From assembly GCA_959602045.1 (NCBI GenBank), contig CAUGRT010000017.1, forward strand, positions 1 to 52,851: a stretch of 52,851 nt of DNA, written 5' to 3'. This stretch comes from an uncultured Clostridia bacterium (GTDB taxonomy: Bacteria > Bacillota > Clostridia > UBA1381). Position 1 is the stretch's first letter. Every line of letters begins with the position of its first letter. Of this stretch, positions 1 through 8,150 are shown piece after piece. The notes beneath the pieces are model-generated. The model did no database searches, was not told the DNA's origin, and was given only the letters and a program-made list of their open reading frames with translations. The position numbers and the translations under genes are program-made.

Positions 1-26
1 GCTGTGGTTGATTTTAATTTTTTCAT
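1..26 (-). CDS. 5' end of an unknown gene, cut by the window edge
   Basis: On the minus strand an ATG at 26-24 opens a reading frame starting MKKLKSTT and running off the left edge. A strong Shine-Dalgarno (AAGGAGAT) lies 5 to 12 bases upstream, and a sigma-A promoter precedes it. Lysines followed by more residues would suit a signal peptide, but only eight residues are visible, so no function can be given. Confidence 0.6.
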
Positions 27-52
27 AAGTTATCTCCTTCCTCTTATTTTAT

Positions 53-80
53 ATTGTATCATATTTTTACAAAAAATCAA
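53..80 (-). promoter_or_regulatory. sigma-A promoter of the left-edge gene
   Basis: Read on the minus strand: -35 TTGATT (80-75), 16-base spacer, -10 TACAAT (58-53). It lies about 30 bases upstream of the ATG at 26, leaving a short leader with the ribosome binding site. Confidence 0.6.
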
Positions 81-764
81 GATAATATTTAAAATATTTC
101 TATAATTTTCTATTTTTTATGTTTTTTATTATTTTTATAATAAATGTTCAAGTGAAAACTTATCAACTTAACAGTCAATAAAATGTGTTCTATGGTTTCT
201 GATTCTATTCAGTTGCTAAGAAATGAAAATTTGAATGAATTTGGTATGAATTGATATAGAGTGAAAGTTTTAATTTTTTATTTCTATTCAATTGCTAAGA
301 AAAAATATTAACGCTCTCTAATCCTATAAAAAAGAAAAAAATTTCAAATCACAGTTTTGAGAAAAAGAGAATAAATATATCAGATGTGCTTTGATGTGAT
401 AATGTTGTCTACTGATTCTTTCCGTGATTATATCTTTTTAAGTGAGAAGAAATTAATCGTTGGATTGCGCAGCAAGACAACGAAGACACGGAGCTTGCTT
501 GCAAGCGCAGTGGCTAACTCTGATTCTGCACTGGCACCACCACAAACGCCCTACAACATTTATTGCCTTTTCTATATACTCTTAAAAGACTAACAATCAA
601 AAACAGCTGATAAATAATGGAGATTTTATGCATTTTATTGCTTTGTGCAGTTCACAATTTTGCTCAGCAAACTCTTAAACCTCGCGTAAAGCGCATGAAA
701 TCAGTATTTTGGGCTATTGCTTTTTAAAGCACAAAATGCAATAAAAAAACGAGGAGGAAACAAT
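81..764. other. AT-rich gene-free stretch with short repeats
   Basis: I see no convincing gene here. A 21-base direct repeat with one mismatch lies at 203-223 and 282-302, 79 bases apart. A somewhat GC-richer patch at about 465-560 has no supported coding frame. Around 625-745 an imperfect inverted repeat pairs a TTTTATTGCTTTGTGC-like arm with a GCACAAAATGCAATAAAA arm. This looks like the eroded flank of a mobile element. Confidence 0.4.
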
Positions 765-836
765 TTGAAAGAACGAAGATTTAATTGTAATGTAAAAATA
801 AATCAAATTTCTGATTATTTCTTTGTAACTTCTTAA
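765..836 (+). CDS. very short ORF with strong RBS, possible 5' remnant of a transposase
   Basis: A TTG codon at 765 follows a near-perfect GAGGAGG (751-757) and opens a 23-codon frame ending in TAA at 834-836. The peptide begins MKERRFNCNVKINQ and matches no family I recognise. Because the IS110 transposase remnant lies about 230 bases further on in the same direction, this may be what is left of that gene's start. It could equally be chance. Confidence 0.25.
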   Translation: MKERRFNCNVKINQISDYFFVTS

Positions 837-905
837 ATGCCGTTAAGTTTTGATTTTACAAGGCTTTGCGGTGTTTTTTATTGTGGGCAATATTCTTATA
901 TCGTA

Positions 906-951
906 ATTTCGAACGTTTCAGAAAGCGTATTCTTCACGCTTTCTCCTACAA
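906..951. repeat. 9-bp perfect hairpin inside IS debris
   Basis: AGAAAGCGT and ACGCTTTCT flank a 7-base loop within the non-coding stretch between the short ORF at 765 and the transposase remnant. The role is unknown. No T run follows that would make it a convincing terminator. Confidence 0.4.
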
Positions 952-1065
952 AAATGACCTTGCTTTATAAGGCAAATAATTATCCTTTTCGATTGTCTAT
1001 TCCTTTGCGGATTTTCTTCACCGCAACTATTGACATTGAGCCGATAAGAGGACACCCCAATTTAA

Positions 1066-1818
1066 GGCAACCTTGGAGGGAAACAAACAATAACCGTCAT
1101 CAATGAAAGCAGTCTAGACAAGGTATTTCCTGAGTTTAAACCTTTCTTTGGCGGTAAGTTTTCTGTTACGGCATTATACATACTTTCTAATTACTCATCG
1201 CCTGAAAAGATTGCTAACATGAACTCTAAATCTTATGAAGCACTACGCAAATTATCTCGTGGCAGATTTTCAACAGTAGATTTTGCAAAGCTCAGCCAAC
1301 TTGCTAAAAACACTGTAGGAAACACCGAAGATTATCTACTGCAAGAAATGCAGATTGTTTTGGAACTTTACAGCCAATTGGATTCAAAGGTTGATGAAAC
1401 GGAAGCTTCTATCAAGGAATGTGTTTCCGATATGAATCCGCCTATGCTTTCCGTTCCGGGAATCGGCATTGAATCTGCTGCTGTAATCTTAGCTGAATTT
1501 GGTGATTTCTCTAAATTCAAAAATGCTTCTCAAATGCTTTCCTTTGCCGGATTAGAGCCGGGATACTTCCAATCAGGAACATCCGAAACAACCGGCAAAA
1601 TGGTTAAGCATGGTTCATCATATTTGCGTTATGCACTTATGAACTGTGCTCAAACTGTTGTAAATTATGAGCCGACATTTGCTATGTTTTACGCTAAGAA
1701 ACGTGCAGAGGGTAAACCTCATCGTGTGGCTTTATCGCATGTTGTTAAAAAACTGCTGCGTGTTATCTATACGCTGCAAACTAAAAGCATTACATATAAT
1801 GCTGATTTTGTAAGGTAA
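1066..1818 (+). pseudogene. IS110-family transposase, C-terminal remnant
   Basis: The frame opens after a stop at 1063-1065 without a start codon and reads to TAA at 1818. An internal ATG at 1219 gives 199 residues. The second half is the Transposase_20 (IS116/IS110/IS902) domain: a helix-hairpin-helix-like LSVPGIGIESAAVI, then LSFAGLEP, the serine-containing region with KHGSSYLRYAL, and KKRAEGKPHRVA near the end. The N-terminal RuvC-like DEDD catalytic domain, usually about 150 to 200 residues, is absent. Sequence upstream of 1066 (837-1065) does not encode it in any frame. This is a dead insertion-sequence fragment. IS110 elements normally lack terminal inverted repeats, so its ends cannot be placed. 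Confidence 0.85.
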
Positions 1819-2235
1819 CTACTAACCTACTATTTTTTAAGTCCTTGCAATACAGGGCTTATTTGCCATGTACTTTTTTAGTTTGTTTAACTTTGAAAAA
1901 CTTTTCAAAAAACTCTTGACTTTTAATAGTTAGTCACTCCACCTTTGTGATCGTCAACATCAGTATAAAATTTATGAAATGCAAAAAAACTTCTGCAAGC
2001 ACTTAATGTATAATTATTAAATGCTCATACAATCTTTAAAAAGGATAATGCATTTAGAATTGGATATTGTTGCTTGCCTTTTTTGACATACTTTTTGACA
2101 TACTTACCCTCGTCAGTTCTGTATATTTCCGACAGTTTTTGTGGTTTTGTTTGAATTTTTGCAAGGTGTAAAATGCATTATAAATGGCTTACCTATGTGG
2201 TTTGTGGCATATATGTAAAAAAGCATTAAAATTTA
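1819..2235. other. intergenic region with a 137-bp segment bounded by inverted repeats
   Basis: I see no gene here. The 11-base sequence ATAATGCATTT (2045-2055) and its exact reverse complement AAATGCATTAT (2171-2181) bound a 137-base AT-rich segment. Inside it, near 2079-2104, TTTTTGACATAC occurs twice in tandem. No clear target-site duplication flanks it, and it carries no coding frame. Confidence 0.45.
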
Positions 2236-2264
2236 TTGACTATTCCGGAAAAATATTGTATAAT
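2236..2264 (+). promoter_or_regulatory. sigma-A promoter of the SLH glycosidase gene
   Basis: TTGACT (2236-2241), 17-base spacer, perfect TATAAT (2259-2264). The expected start near 2271 gives a leader of about 100 bases before the start codon. Confidence 0.8.
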
Positions 2265-2315
2265 AAAGGAAAGTATTTGGCAGTTTCACACACTGCCCTA
2301 AAACAGCGCCTTATT

Positions 2316-2356
2316 TGCCTGCATAAAAAAGCGTTGTACTCTTTGAATTGCAGGCA
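2316..2356 (+). promoter_or_regulatory. leader hairpin just upstream of the RBS
   Basis: TGCCTGCA (2316-2323) and TGCAGGCA (2349-2356) can pair, placing a hairpin directly against the AAAGGGAG ribosome binding site. It could affect mRNA stability or initiation. No riboswitch family is recognisable. Confidence 0.4.
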
Positions 2357-2374
2357 GAAAGGGAGTAAATGATT

Positions 2375-4468
2375 ATGAATTTTAAAAAACGAACTTTAGG
2401 GATGCTGCTTGCGGCGGCTTTGACCCTCTCAGCAACCCCCAGCTTGGCATATGATTTGCCATCCTCTTATTGGAGCATAAACGATCAATACGGCGCGGCG
2501 GTTGAGAACAACGACAATGCCGGAATTATTGAATTTGGCACGAAAATTGTTGATTTGATTTCAAAAGAGGAATCCAATGAGCAAACACAGAATATTCTCG
2601 CCTCCAGATCCTATAATGTTGGATTTTCATATTTTCTGACCGGCGATTATCAGAATGCCGAAAAATATTTTAATCTGCATATCCCCTACGGCAAGCAGTT
2701 AGGTTGGGACGAAAATGTGTACATTGCGTCACAATTTTCCAAACAGCTTCACTCAACGCTGGAGGTGTATCAGCATACCAATACCGAACAAAAGACCTAT
2801 GGAGTAAAAAATGAACCGCATGGTGTATTATATGGGCAGGTTAGCGAAGAAACACAGCCCGATGATTCGATGCTGCTGCTTTATCTTGAATATGGAGATA
2901 CCGCAAGCTTTGATTGGGCAAAACGCGTTCTGGGCGAAGCTTCATCCCAGAATCGAAGCATTGAACTGGCGCTGAATTTTCCGAATCAAGGAGATACCGC
3001 GCGTTCTGTGAGCGCTTCCGATTCTTACTTATCCGAGCTGTATTCATTACTGTCCCCCTATCCGAATGTACCGATCTATCTGAGAATCGGTGCCGAGGTG
3101 AACATCTGGGGCAATGTCAGCAAGCCCGAAGAATTTAAGTCCGCGTTCCGCACCATTGCGGATAAAATGCACGGTCTGTCCAATATTTCAACCGTCTGGA
3201 GCGTAGCGCATACTTCCACCTGGAAAAGCGATTCCTTCCCCTACACTGCCGATGATTTCTATCCCGGCGATGATTGCGTAGATTGGGTTGGCGTAAACTG
3301 CTATTCCAACAAATATTTTGACGGTCAGATTTGGAACGGTATCCCGCGCTTCAATGAAATCTGCTTTAAAACCGGTTACAGTGCCGATCCCGTTTTAATG
3401 GTTCAGGATATTGTCAATTCCTACGGCGACAGAAAACCGATTATGATTTCGGAATGTGGCAGCGCGTACCAGACAACCGGTTCCGTCAACGAAACCCACG
3501 AGCAATGGGCTGCAAATTATGCGGAGCAAATCTACTCCTTTATTCCGATGGTGTATCCGCAGGTTAAGCTGATTGCGTACTTCAACAAAAAAATATCCCA
3601 TGAAGTTAATTACTACGATTTACACGGTTCTTCCGTTTTAGCCGCGGCATACAATAAAGTCACAAAATCACCCTGGCTGATTCAAAAAAGCAATCAAAAC
3701 AGCGCCCAGACCTTCTTTAAAAAGGCGGACGGAACCATTACGACAGACGGTACTCTGACTCTTAGCACCTATCCGCATCTGTATGGCTCCGATTCGATTA
3801 CGGTGGATTATTACCTGGACGGCACCCTGCAAAAAACCACCTCAGAAATCCCCTACACTGTCGAGCTGAACAATCTCACCGACAGCCATATTTTAAAGGT
3901 CACAGCAAAGGGCAATAACGGTGCGGAAATCAGCCGCGAATACACGATTGAGAGCAGTAAAAAATCAGAAAAAACCGAAAACACCGGCACTTTTTCCGAC
4001 ATTGCTTCACTTTCGGCGATACAGAAACAGGCAATCGACTATGTTGTTCAAAACGGTATTATCACCGGTTATGAGGATAACACGCTGCGTCCCGATAACA
4101 CTATAACAAGAGCGGAATTTGCAGCGATGATTTGCCGAATGAAAAAATATACCACCGATACTCCCTGCACATTCGATGACGCTAAGGATCACTGGGGAAC
4201 CAACTACATTAACGCCTGCGTGAAAGCCGGAGCAATCAACGGTGTCGGCAATAATCAATTTGCTCCCAACGATCAAATCCTGTTTGAGCAAGCAGTGAAA
4301 ATTGTGACCGTAGTTTCGGGCAAAGCAAATTCCGATGCGCACTACCCCGATGGCTTTATTGCAGCAGCTGTGGGTGCAAATATGTTGGAGAATTTAACCA
4401 ATACCAAGCTTGGCACTCCCTTAAATCGTATGGATGCGGCAATGATGATGTATAACGCTATGCAGTAA
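2375..4468 (+). CDS. secreted GH26-like glycosidase with C-terminal SLH anchor
   Basis: The second ATG (2375) is chosen because it sits at proper spacing from AAAGGGAG (2358-2365). The in-frame ATG at 2369 is too close. The product, about 697 residues, begins with a signal peptide ending near PSLA. A TPR-like stretch follows at about residues 80 to 105. A TIM-barrel glycosidase domain spans about 150 to 430, with a probable acid/base Glu in RIGAEVNIWG (about 243) and a nucleophile Glu in PIMISECGSA (about 362), arranged as in clan GH-A / family GH26. A beta-rich Ig-like linker lies at about 455 to 530, and SLH repeats (TRAEFAAMICRM) fill about 560 to 697. It probably acts on a mannan or related beta-glycan while bound to the cell wall. 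The domain type is fairly secure; the substrate is not. It is a single-gene transcript ending at the terminator at 4501. Confidence 0.8.
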   Translation: MNFKKRTLGMLLAAALTLSATPSLAYDLPSSYWSINDQYGAAVENNDNAGIIEFGTKIVDLISKEESNEQTQNILASRSYNVGFSYFLTGDYQNAEKYFNLHIPYGKQLGWDENVYIASQFSKQLHSTLEVYQHTNTEQKTYGVKNEPHGVLYGQVSEETQPDDSMLLLYLEYGDTASFDWAKRVLGEASSQNRSIELALNFPNQGDTARSVSASDSYLSELYSLLSPYPNVPIYLRIGAEVNIWGNVSKPEEFKSAFRTIADKMHGLSNISTVWSVAHTSTWKSDSFPYTADDFYPGDDCVDWVGVNCYSNKYFDGQIWNGIPRFNEICFKTGYSADPVLMVQDIVNSYGDRKPIMISECGSAYQTTGSVNETHEQWAANYAEQIYSFIPMVYPQVKLIAYFNKKISHEVNYYDLHGSSVLAAAYNKVTKSPWLIQKSNQNSAQTFFKKADGTITTDGTLTLSTYPHLYGSDSITVDYYLDGTLQKTTSEIPYTVELNNLTDSHILKVTAKGNNGAEISREYTIESSKKSEKTENTGTFSDIASLSAIQKQAIDYVVQNGIITGYEDNTLRPDNTITRAEFAAMICRMKKYTTDTPCTFDDAKDHWGTNYINACVKAGAINGVGNNQFAPNDQILFEQAVKIVTVVSGKANSDAHYPDGFIAAAVGANMLENLTNTKLGTPLNRMDAAMMMYNAMQ

Positions 4469-4500
4469 ATACGCGCGGAAAATATAAATTTTCCGTCAAC

Positions 4501-4548
4501 AAAAAAACAACCTATGAACGCATAAATCATGTTCATAGGTTGTTTTTT
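4501..4548. terminator. bidirectional terminator between SLH glycosidase and recR
   Basis: A 14-base perfect stem AACAACCTATGAAC (4506-4519) / GTTCATAGGTTGTT (4531-4544) has A runs on the left and T runs on the right. It can therefore end both the plus-strand glycosidase transcript and the minus-strand dnaX-ybaB-recR transcript. It touches the last codons of recR. Confidence 0.9.
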
Positions 4549-5143
4549 ACATTTGCTGCCGCCCCTCTAATGCCTTAATCAACGTAATCTTATCGGCATA
4601 TTCCAAATCGGAGCCGACCGGAATCCCGTGTGCGATTCTTGTGACTTTGACATCAAAAGGCGCAAGCAGCTTTGAAATATAGACCGCTGTTGCCGTACCG
4701 CTGACCGTGGGATTCGTTGCCATAATGACTTCCTTAACCTCACCGTCCGTCAGTCGCAGCAGCAGCTCATTAATTCTTAAATCATCCGGTGTAATACCGT
4801 CCATCGGTGAAAGCGCACCATGCAGAACGTGATAAACGCCGTGAAACTCATTTGTAGCTTCAATGGCATTGACATCCTCCGGACTTTCCACCACGCAAAT
4901 CACCGAAGCGTCACGTTTCGGTGAAGAACATATTTTGCAGGGATCGACATCTGTAAGGTTCTGGCACTTGCTGCAAAATCGGATTTTTTCTTTTGCCTCC
5001 ATAATGGATTGCGCCATCGCCTTTGCCTCATCGCCGCTCATACGCTCCAAAATATAAAACGCGATTCTCTCCGCGCTTTTTCTGCCTACACCGGGAAGCT
5101 GTTCAAACTTCTCAATCAGTGTTTCAATTGACGCAGCATGCAT
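4547..5143 (-). CDS. recR: recombination mediator RecR
   Basis: This 198-residue protein has the normal length and architecture of RecR. A helix-hairpin-helix with LPGVGRKSAERIAFY lies near residues 16 to 30. A four-cysteine zinc finger is formed by C57, C60, C69 and C72. A Toprim domain begins with VVESPED (about 84 to 90), and the C-terminal Walker-B-like part includes ATNPTVSGTATA. RecR works with RecO (and RecF) to load RecA onto SSB-coated single-stranded DNA at gaps. It is last in the operon SRP RNA-dnaX-ybaB-recR, four bases after ybaB, the same order as in Bacillus. Confidence 0.97.
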   Translation of the reverse strand: MHAASIETLIEKFEQLPGVGRKSAERIAFYILERMSGDEAKAMAQSIMEAKEKIRFCSKCQNLTDVDPCKICSSPKRDASVICVVESPEDVNAIEATNEFHGVYHVLHGALSPMDGITPDDLRINELLLRLTDGEVKEVIMATNPTVSGTATAVYISKLLAPFDVKVTRIAHGIPVGSDLEYADKITLIKALEGRQQM

Positions 5144-5147
5144 AATC

Positions 5148-5501
5148 TTAGAACAAACCCGGAATATTCAGACCACCCGTAACGGCGCTCATTCCCTCTG
5201 CCATCATTTCATCCGCTTTCTGAATCCCGTCATTAACAGCTGCCATAACCAGATCCTCCAGGGTTTCTACATCCTCCGGATCAACCGCTTCGGGAGAAAT
5301 CTTGATCGAAACCAATTCCTTTTTACCGTTTACAACAACGCTGACAGCTCCACCGCCGGCTGTGGTTTCCACCGTCTTATCCTCCAGCTCATTCTGCACG
5401 CGCTCCATTTCCTCCTGCATCTTCTGCGCCTGCTTAATTACGCTGTTCATATTTTTGTTCGTGTTCATTCCCGAACCTGAAAAACCTTTGTACTTTCCCA
5501 T
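5148..5501 (-). CDS. YbaB/EbfC nucleoid-associated protein
   Basis: The 117-residue product has the family core: a long N-terminal helix (VIKQAQKMQEEMERVQNEL), then VETTAGGGAVSVVVNGK and SIKISPEAVDPEDVETLEDL, ending in a glycine-rich tail with GGLNIPGLF. Members form dimers that bind DNA without strong specificity. The gene is almost always found between dnaX and recR, as here, which supports a link to recombinational repair. The start at 5501 follows a good AGGA site. The first 20 residues, rich in Gly, Ser and Asn, are a flexible extension. Confidence 0.95.
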   Translation of the reverse strand: MGKYKGFSGSGMNTNKNMNSVIKQAQKMQEEMERVQNELEDKTVETTAGGGAVSVVVNGKKELVSIKISPEAVDPEDVETLEDLVMAAVNDGIQKADEMMAEGMSAVTGGLNIPGLF

Positions 5502-5542
5502 TTTAATCCTCCATTCCGCCGTCCCGTCAAAGACGACAAAGC

Positions 5543-7414
5543 TTATAAATTCTCCTCCGAGACTTCGCTTTGCTCCAAAAATTCTTCCTTATCGTCATCA
5601 AACGAAGATTGAGAAAAGCTTTCCTCATCAGAACTGTAATTCAAGAACTCACGATCATCGGTACGGTCAATAATCTCCGAAAAATTCTGAAGCACCGTAT
5701 CCAACGGATCTGCATGTTCCTGATCTTTTTTATTATTTGAAGAAGCCTCCTCCGCCGTATTGTCCTGTGAAGGAGCCGGCGGCTGAAGATCCCAAAAATC
5801 AATAATATTTTCACTGTCCAGATCATCCACCGTAACCGCTTTGATCTGGCAATCCGAGCCTGTTGCCTTTTTAAAGCCCTTTTTAATATCCGCCATATAG
5901 CGAACTGCAAGATTCTTTGAAAGATTCTCTTCTTTTTTATACAACAATAAAATCCCGTCGGCGTCAATCGTAATATCGCGATTCATCAAAGGCGCCATCA
6001 AATGTGGCGCACCGCTTAAAATCGCGCGAACCGTATTCGACCAATTTTTCGCTAACTTCACGATCGGATTCTCACTGTTTAACTCCGAGGGCGGTATTGG
6101 ATTATAAAGCCGCTTTGAAACCTCTTTTTTCTTAGGCTTCGGAGCTTCCTCAACCGGATTCTCCGATTTCTGCTGAAAACTCCCGTTTTTCAGCTTTTCC
6201 TCAATCGCATCCAAACGCCGCTCAATGCTGACCTCTGCATTGGAGGGAAGATTACCTCCTCCGCCGGCTTGCAGCTTTTGCTCCAGTGACGCTAACCGAT
6301 CCGTCAACGCCGCTCCGGATTCATCTATATCGGGGCGTGCAAGCTTGATTAAAGCCAGCTCATAAATCACTCTGGGCGCTTTAATAAATTTTGCCTCCGC
6401 CTGAGCGTCCGCCAAAACCGAGATCGCATGAGAAATCTTTTCAAATGTAATTTTTGCGCACTGTCCCTTGATTTTTACCAATTCTTCAGCGCTGTAATCC
6501 AACGTTTCTTCCGCCGTAGCGCTCACCTTCAGAATCATCAAATCCCGAAAATATTTAACCAGTGCGTCAATAAACGTTCTTAAATCCTTTCCATCGGCAA
6601 GAATCCCATCAATGACGGAAAGAATCCCCTCAACGTTATTCGTCAGCACCGCGTCCGTCATGGCATATACATTATCCAAAGTGGAAATTCCCAGAGTTTC
6701 CGTAATATTCTCTGCCGTAACTGTGCTGCCGCAAGACGATACCACTCTCTCCAACAAGCTGAGCGCGTCACGCATGGATCCGTCCGCCAATCTCGCCAGA
6801 AGCGCATAAGCATCCTCCGAAATATCCAGACCATCACCGTGAGCGATCTCTTTCATCCGCAGAATAATATCCGCCGGCTTGATTCGTTTAAAATCAAATC
6901 GCTGACAACGCGAAAGAATCGTTTGCGGAACCTTTTGCGGCTCTGTTGTAGCAAGAATAAAGATAACATGCTCCGGCGGTTCTTCGAGCGTTTTTAACAG
7001 CGCGTTAAATGCGCCGCCCGAAAGCATATGCACCTCGTCAATAATATAAACCGTATATCTCGCCGTAGTTGCAACATACCGAACATCATCCCGAATTTCA
7101 CGGATATTATCCACGCCGTTATTAGAAGCTGCGTCAATCTCCATGACATCCAAAATAGAACCGTCCAAAATCCCCTTGCAGATTTCACATTCATTGCAGG
7201 GACTGCCCTCATGATTGTTCAGACAGTTTACCGCTCTTGACAGCACCTTTGCACAGGTCGTTTTCCCCGTACCACGTGTACCGCAGAACAGATATGCATG
7301 ACCGATTTTCCCGGACACAATTTGATTTTTCAAAGTACGCGTAATGTGTCCCTGCCCGACAATATCTTCAAACACCATCGGACGCCACTTACGGTATAAT
7401 GCCTGATGTGCCAT
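5543..7414 (-). CDS. dnaX: DNA polymerase III subunits gamma/tau
   Basis: This is the AAA+ clamp-loader subunit, 623 residues. It has Walker A GTRGTGKT (45-52), a zinc-binding set C64, C73, C76 and C79, Walker B/sensor IIDEVHML (about 124 to 131) and the SRC arginine-finger motif (168-170). Domain III follows, then a charged low-complexity linker at about 380 to 440 (with PKKKE) and a tau-like C-terminal region with an acidic tail. It loads the beta clamp and bridges the polymerase at the replication fork. The ATG at 7414 has AAAGGA upstream. The gene lies just after the SRP RNA and its terminator. A run of six A then G occurs near 6125-6131, but it is not in the phase needed for classical -1 frameshifting. 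Confidence 0.97.
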   Translation of the reverse strand: MAHQALYRKWRPMVFEDIVGQGHITRTLKNQIVSGKIGHAYLFCGTRGTGKTTCAKVLSRAVNCLNNHEGSPCNECEICKGILDGSILDVMEIDAASNNGVDNIREIRDDVRYVATTARYTVYIIDEVHMLSGGAFNALLKTLEEPPEHVIFILATTEPQKVPQTILSRCQRFDFKRIKPADIILRMKEIAHGDGLDISEDAYALLARLADGSMRDALSLLERVVSSCGSTVTAENITETLGISTLDNVYAMTDAVLTNNVEGILSVIDGILADGKDLRTFIDALVKYFRDLMILKVSATAEETLDYSAEELVKIKGQCAKITFEKISHAISVLADAQAEAKFIKAPRVIYELALIKLARPDIDESGAALTDRLASLEQKLQAGGGGNLPSNAEVSIERRLDAIEEKLKNGSFQQKSENPVEEAPKPKKKEVSKRLYNPIPPSELNSENPIVKLAKNWSNTVRAILSGAPHLMAPLMNRDITIDADGILLLYKKEENLSKNLAVRYMADIKKGFKKATGSDCQIKAVTVDDLDSENIIDFWDLQPPAPSQDNTAEEASSNNKKDQEHADPLDTVLQNFSEIIDRTDDREFLNYSSDEESFSQSSFDDDKEEFLEQSEVSEENL

Positions 7415-7463
7415 AAGCCTGTCCTTTCAATTCCATGAATCGTACAATATAGGGTTCACATAG

Positions 7464-7493
7464 TAAAAAACGCCTTAAAGGCGTCCTATGTGA
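7464..7493 (-). terminator. intrinsic terminator of the SRP RNA
   Basis: On the minus strand GACGCC-TTTAA-GGCGT is followed by TTTTTTAC. An outer arm (TTCACATAG / CTATGTGAA, about 7455-7463 and 7485-7493) can extend the stem. It separates the SRP RNA from dnaX, although read-through into dnaX is likely because no other dnaX promoter is obvious. Confidence 0.75.
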
Positions 7494-7519
7494 ATTGATT
7501 CGTAAAAATGTTTTTTTCA

Positions 7520-7650
7520 AAATTGGCTCAAGCCGAGTTTACCGTAACACATCAAAGACACCGCTTATTGCTGCTTGGTTCCCCATCTGACAAGGTTCAC
7601 GGGCTTTCATCGCACGGGCTCGGCTATCATCGCCAAGAATAAACACTTAC
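7520..7650 (-). ncRNA. ffs: signal recognition particle RNA (small bacterial type)
   Basis: The minus strand carries the conserved helix-8 core GTCAGATGGGGAACCAAGCAGC, the Ffh-binding site with its GGAA-like symmetric and asymmetric loops, preceded by CCCGTGAACC. The ends pair: CTTGGCGA and AGCCGAG near the 5' end match CTCGGCTTGAGCCAA near the 3' end, closing one long hairpin. A strong promoter lies upstream and a terminator downstream. The position before dnaX matches scr-dnaX in Bacillus. The exact ends are estimated from the promoter and the closing helix. No Alu-domain extension of the long Bacillus type is visible. Confidence 0.9.
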
Positions 7651-7656
7651 TTATCT

Positions 7657-7685
7657 ATTATAATACATTTTTTCAAAAAGTGCAA
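7657..7685 (-). promoter_or_regulatory. strong sigma-A promoter of the SRP RNA
   Basis: On the minus strand: -35 TTGCAC (7685-7680), 17-base spacer, perfect -10 TATAAT (7662-7657). Transcription should start near 7650. Confidence 0.85.
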
Positions 7686-7693
7686 GTCTTTTT

Positions 7694-7721
7694 TTGAAAT
7701 TTTTTTGGAATATATCATAAT
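7694..7721 (+). promoter_or_regulatory. candidate promoter of the DUF6514-like gene
   Basis: TTGAAA (7694-7699), 16-base spacer, CATAAT (7716-7721), pointing right and divergent from the SRP RNA promoter. The surrounding T and A runs make chance matches likely, so this is tentative. Confidence 0.4.
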
Positions 7722-7816
7722 TTTTTTTCATATACTATTAAACGGTAAGAAATCTCGCAAAATCCGCGGAGAGAATACCCTTATAGCACCGAATGAAAGG
7801 AGACAGATTTCATCTT

Positions 7817-8128
7817 ATGGAAAGAAGTATTTTATACAACACGAAAAAGCAAGCTCAAACCGAACTGACCTATTACATAATCGCCGATCAGGTATCGCAA
7901 GCCTATTGCAAGCTTGAATTTTACGGCGCAAAAATCGTGAAAACCACGCACGCTCCCGGTGGAAAAACCGTTGAAAGCTGCCAGATCAACAATATATTTT
8001 ATCATCGGCAAGAGATTGAAAAGTTTATGAAAACACTGTTTGCAGCGGCGGTTGAGCCTGCCGATTTGCGATCGGCGATTGATGCATACATAGCGGAGCA
8101 TATGCGAAAAGCGCGCAAAACGGCATGA
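7817..8128 (+). CDS. small protein, DUF6514-like
   Basis: I chose the ATG at 7817 (MERSILYNTKK). The in-frame ATG at 7793 has no ribosome binding site and itself overlaps the AAAGGAG (7796-7802) that serves the later start. The roughly 103-residue product has the pattern I associate with DUF6514 of Clostridia: a beta-rich N-terminus, LEFYGAKIVKTT in the middle, a VESCQINNIF strand, and a helical C-terminus (AAAVEPADLRSAIDAYIAEHM). The function is unknown. It has no signal peptide or membrane segment. It is a single-gene transcript with its own terminator. The family name is from memory of the pattern and is not certain. Confidence 0.7.
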   Translation: MERSILYNTKKQAQTELTYYIIADQVSQAYCKLEFYGAKIVKTTHAPGGKTVESCQINNIFYHRQEIEKFMKTLFAAAVEPADLRSAIDAYIAEHMRKARKTA

Positions 8129-8148
8129 GGATTCATGCCGTTTTGTTG
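8115..8148. terminator. terminator between the convergent DUF6514-like and anti-sigma-like genes
   Basis: CAAAACGGCATGA (8116-8128) pairs with TCATGCCGTTTTG (8133-8145) around a 4-base loop. A and T runs flank both sides, so it can stop transcripts from both directions. Confidence 0.85.
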
Positions 8149-8150
8149 TA

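Noticed and set aside
384..593. Plus-strand 69-codon frame in the AT-rich left region
   Set aside because: There is no ribosome binding site, composition is uneven, and no family pattern is seen. It is more likely chance within IS debris.
837..1106. Plus-strand 89-codon frame before the IS110 remnant
   Set aside because: It has no RBS, overlaps the transposase remnant in another frame, and contains a strong hairpin instead of coding signals.
6125..6131. A AAA AAG-like slippery heptamer in dnaX for gamma/tau frameshifting
   Set aside because: The six A are read as AAA AAA G in the zero frame, not A AAA AAG, so the classical -1 shift does not apply, and no clear stimulating stem follows.
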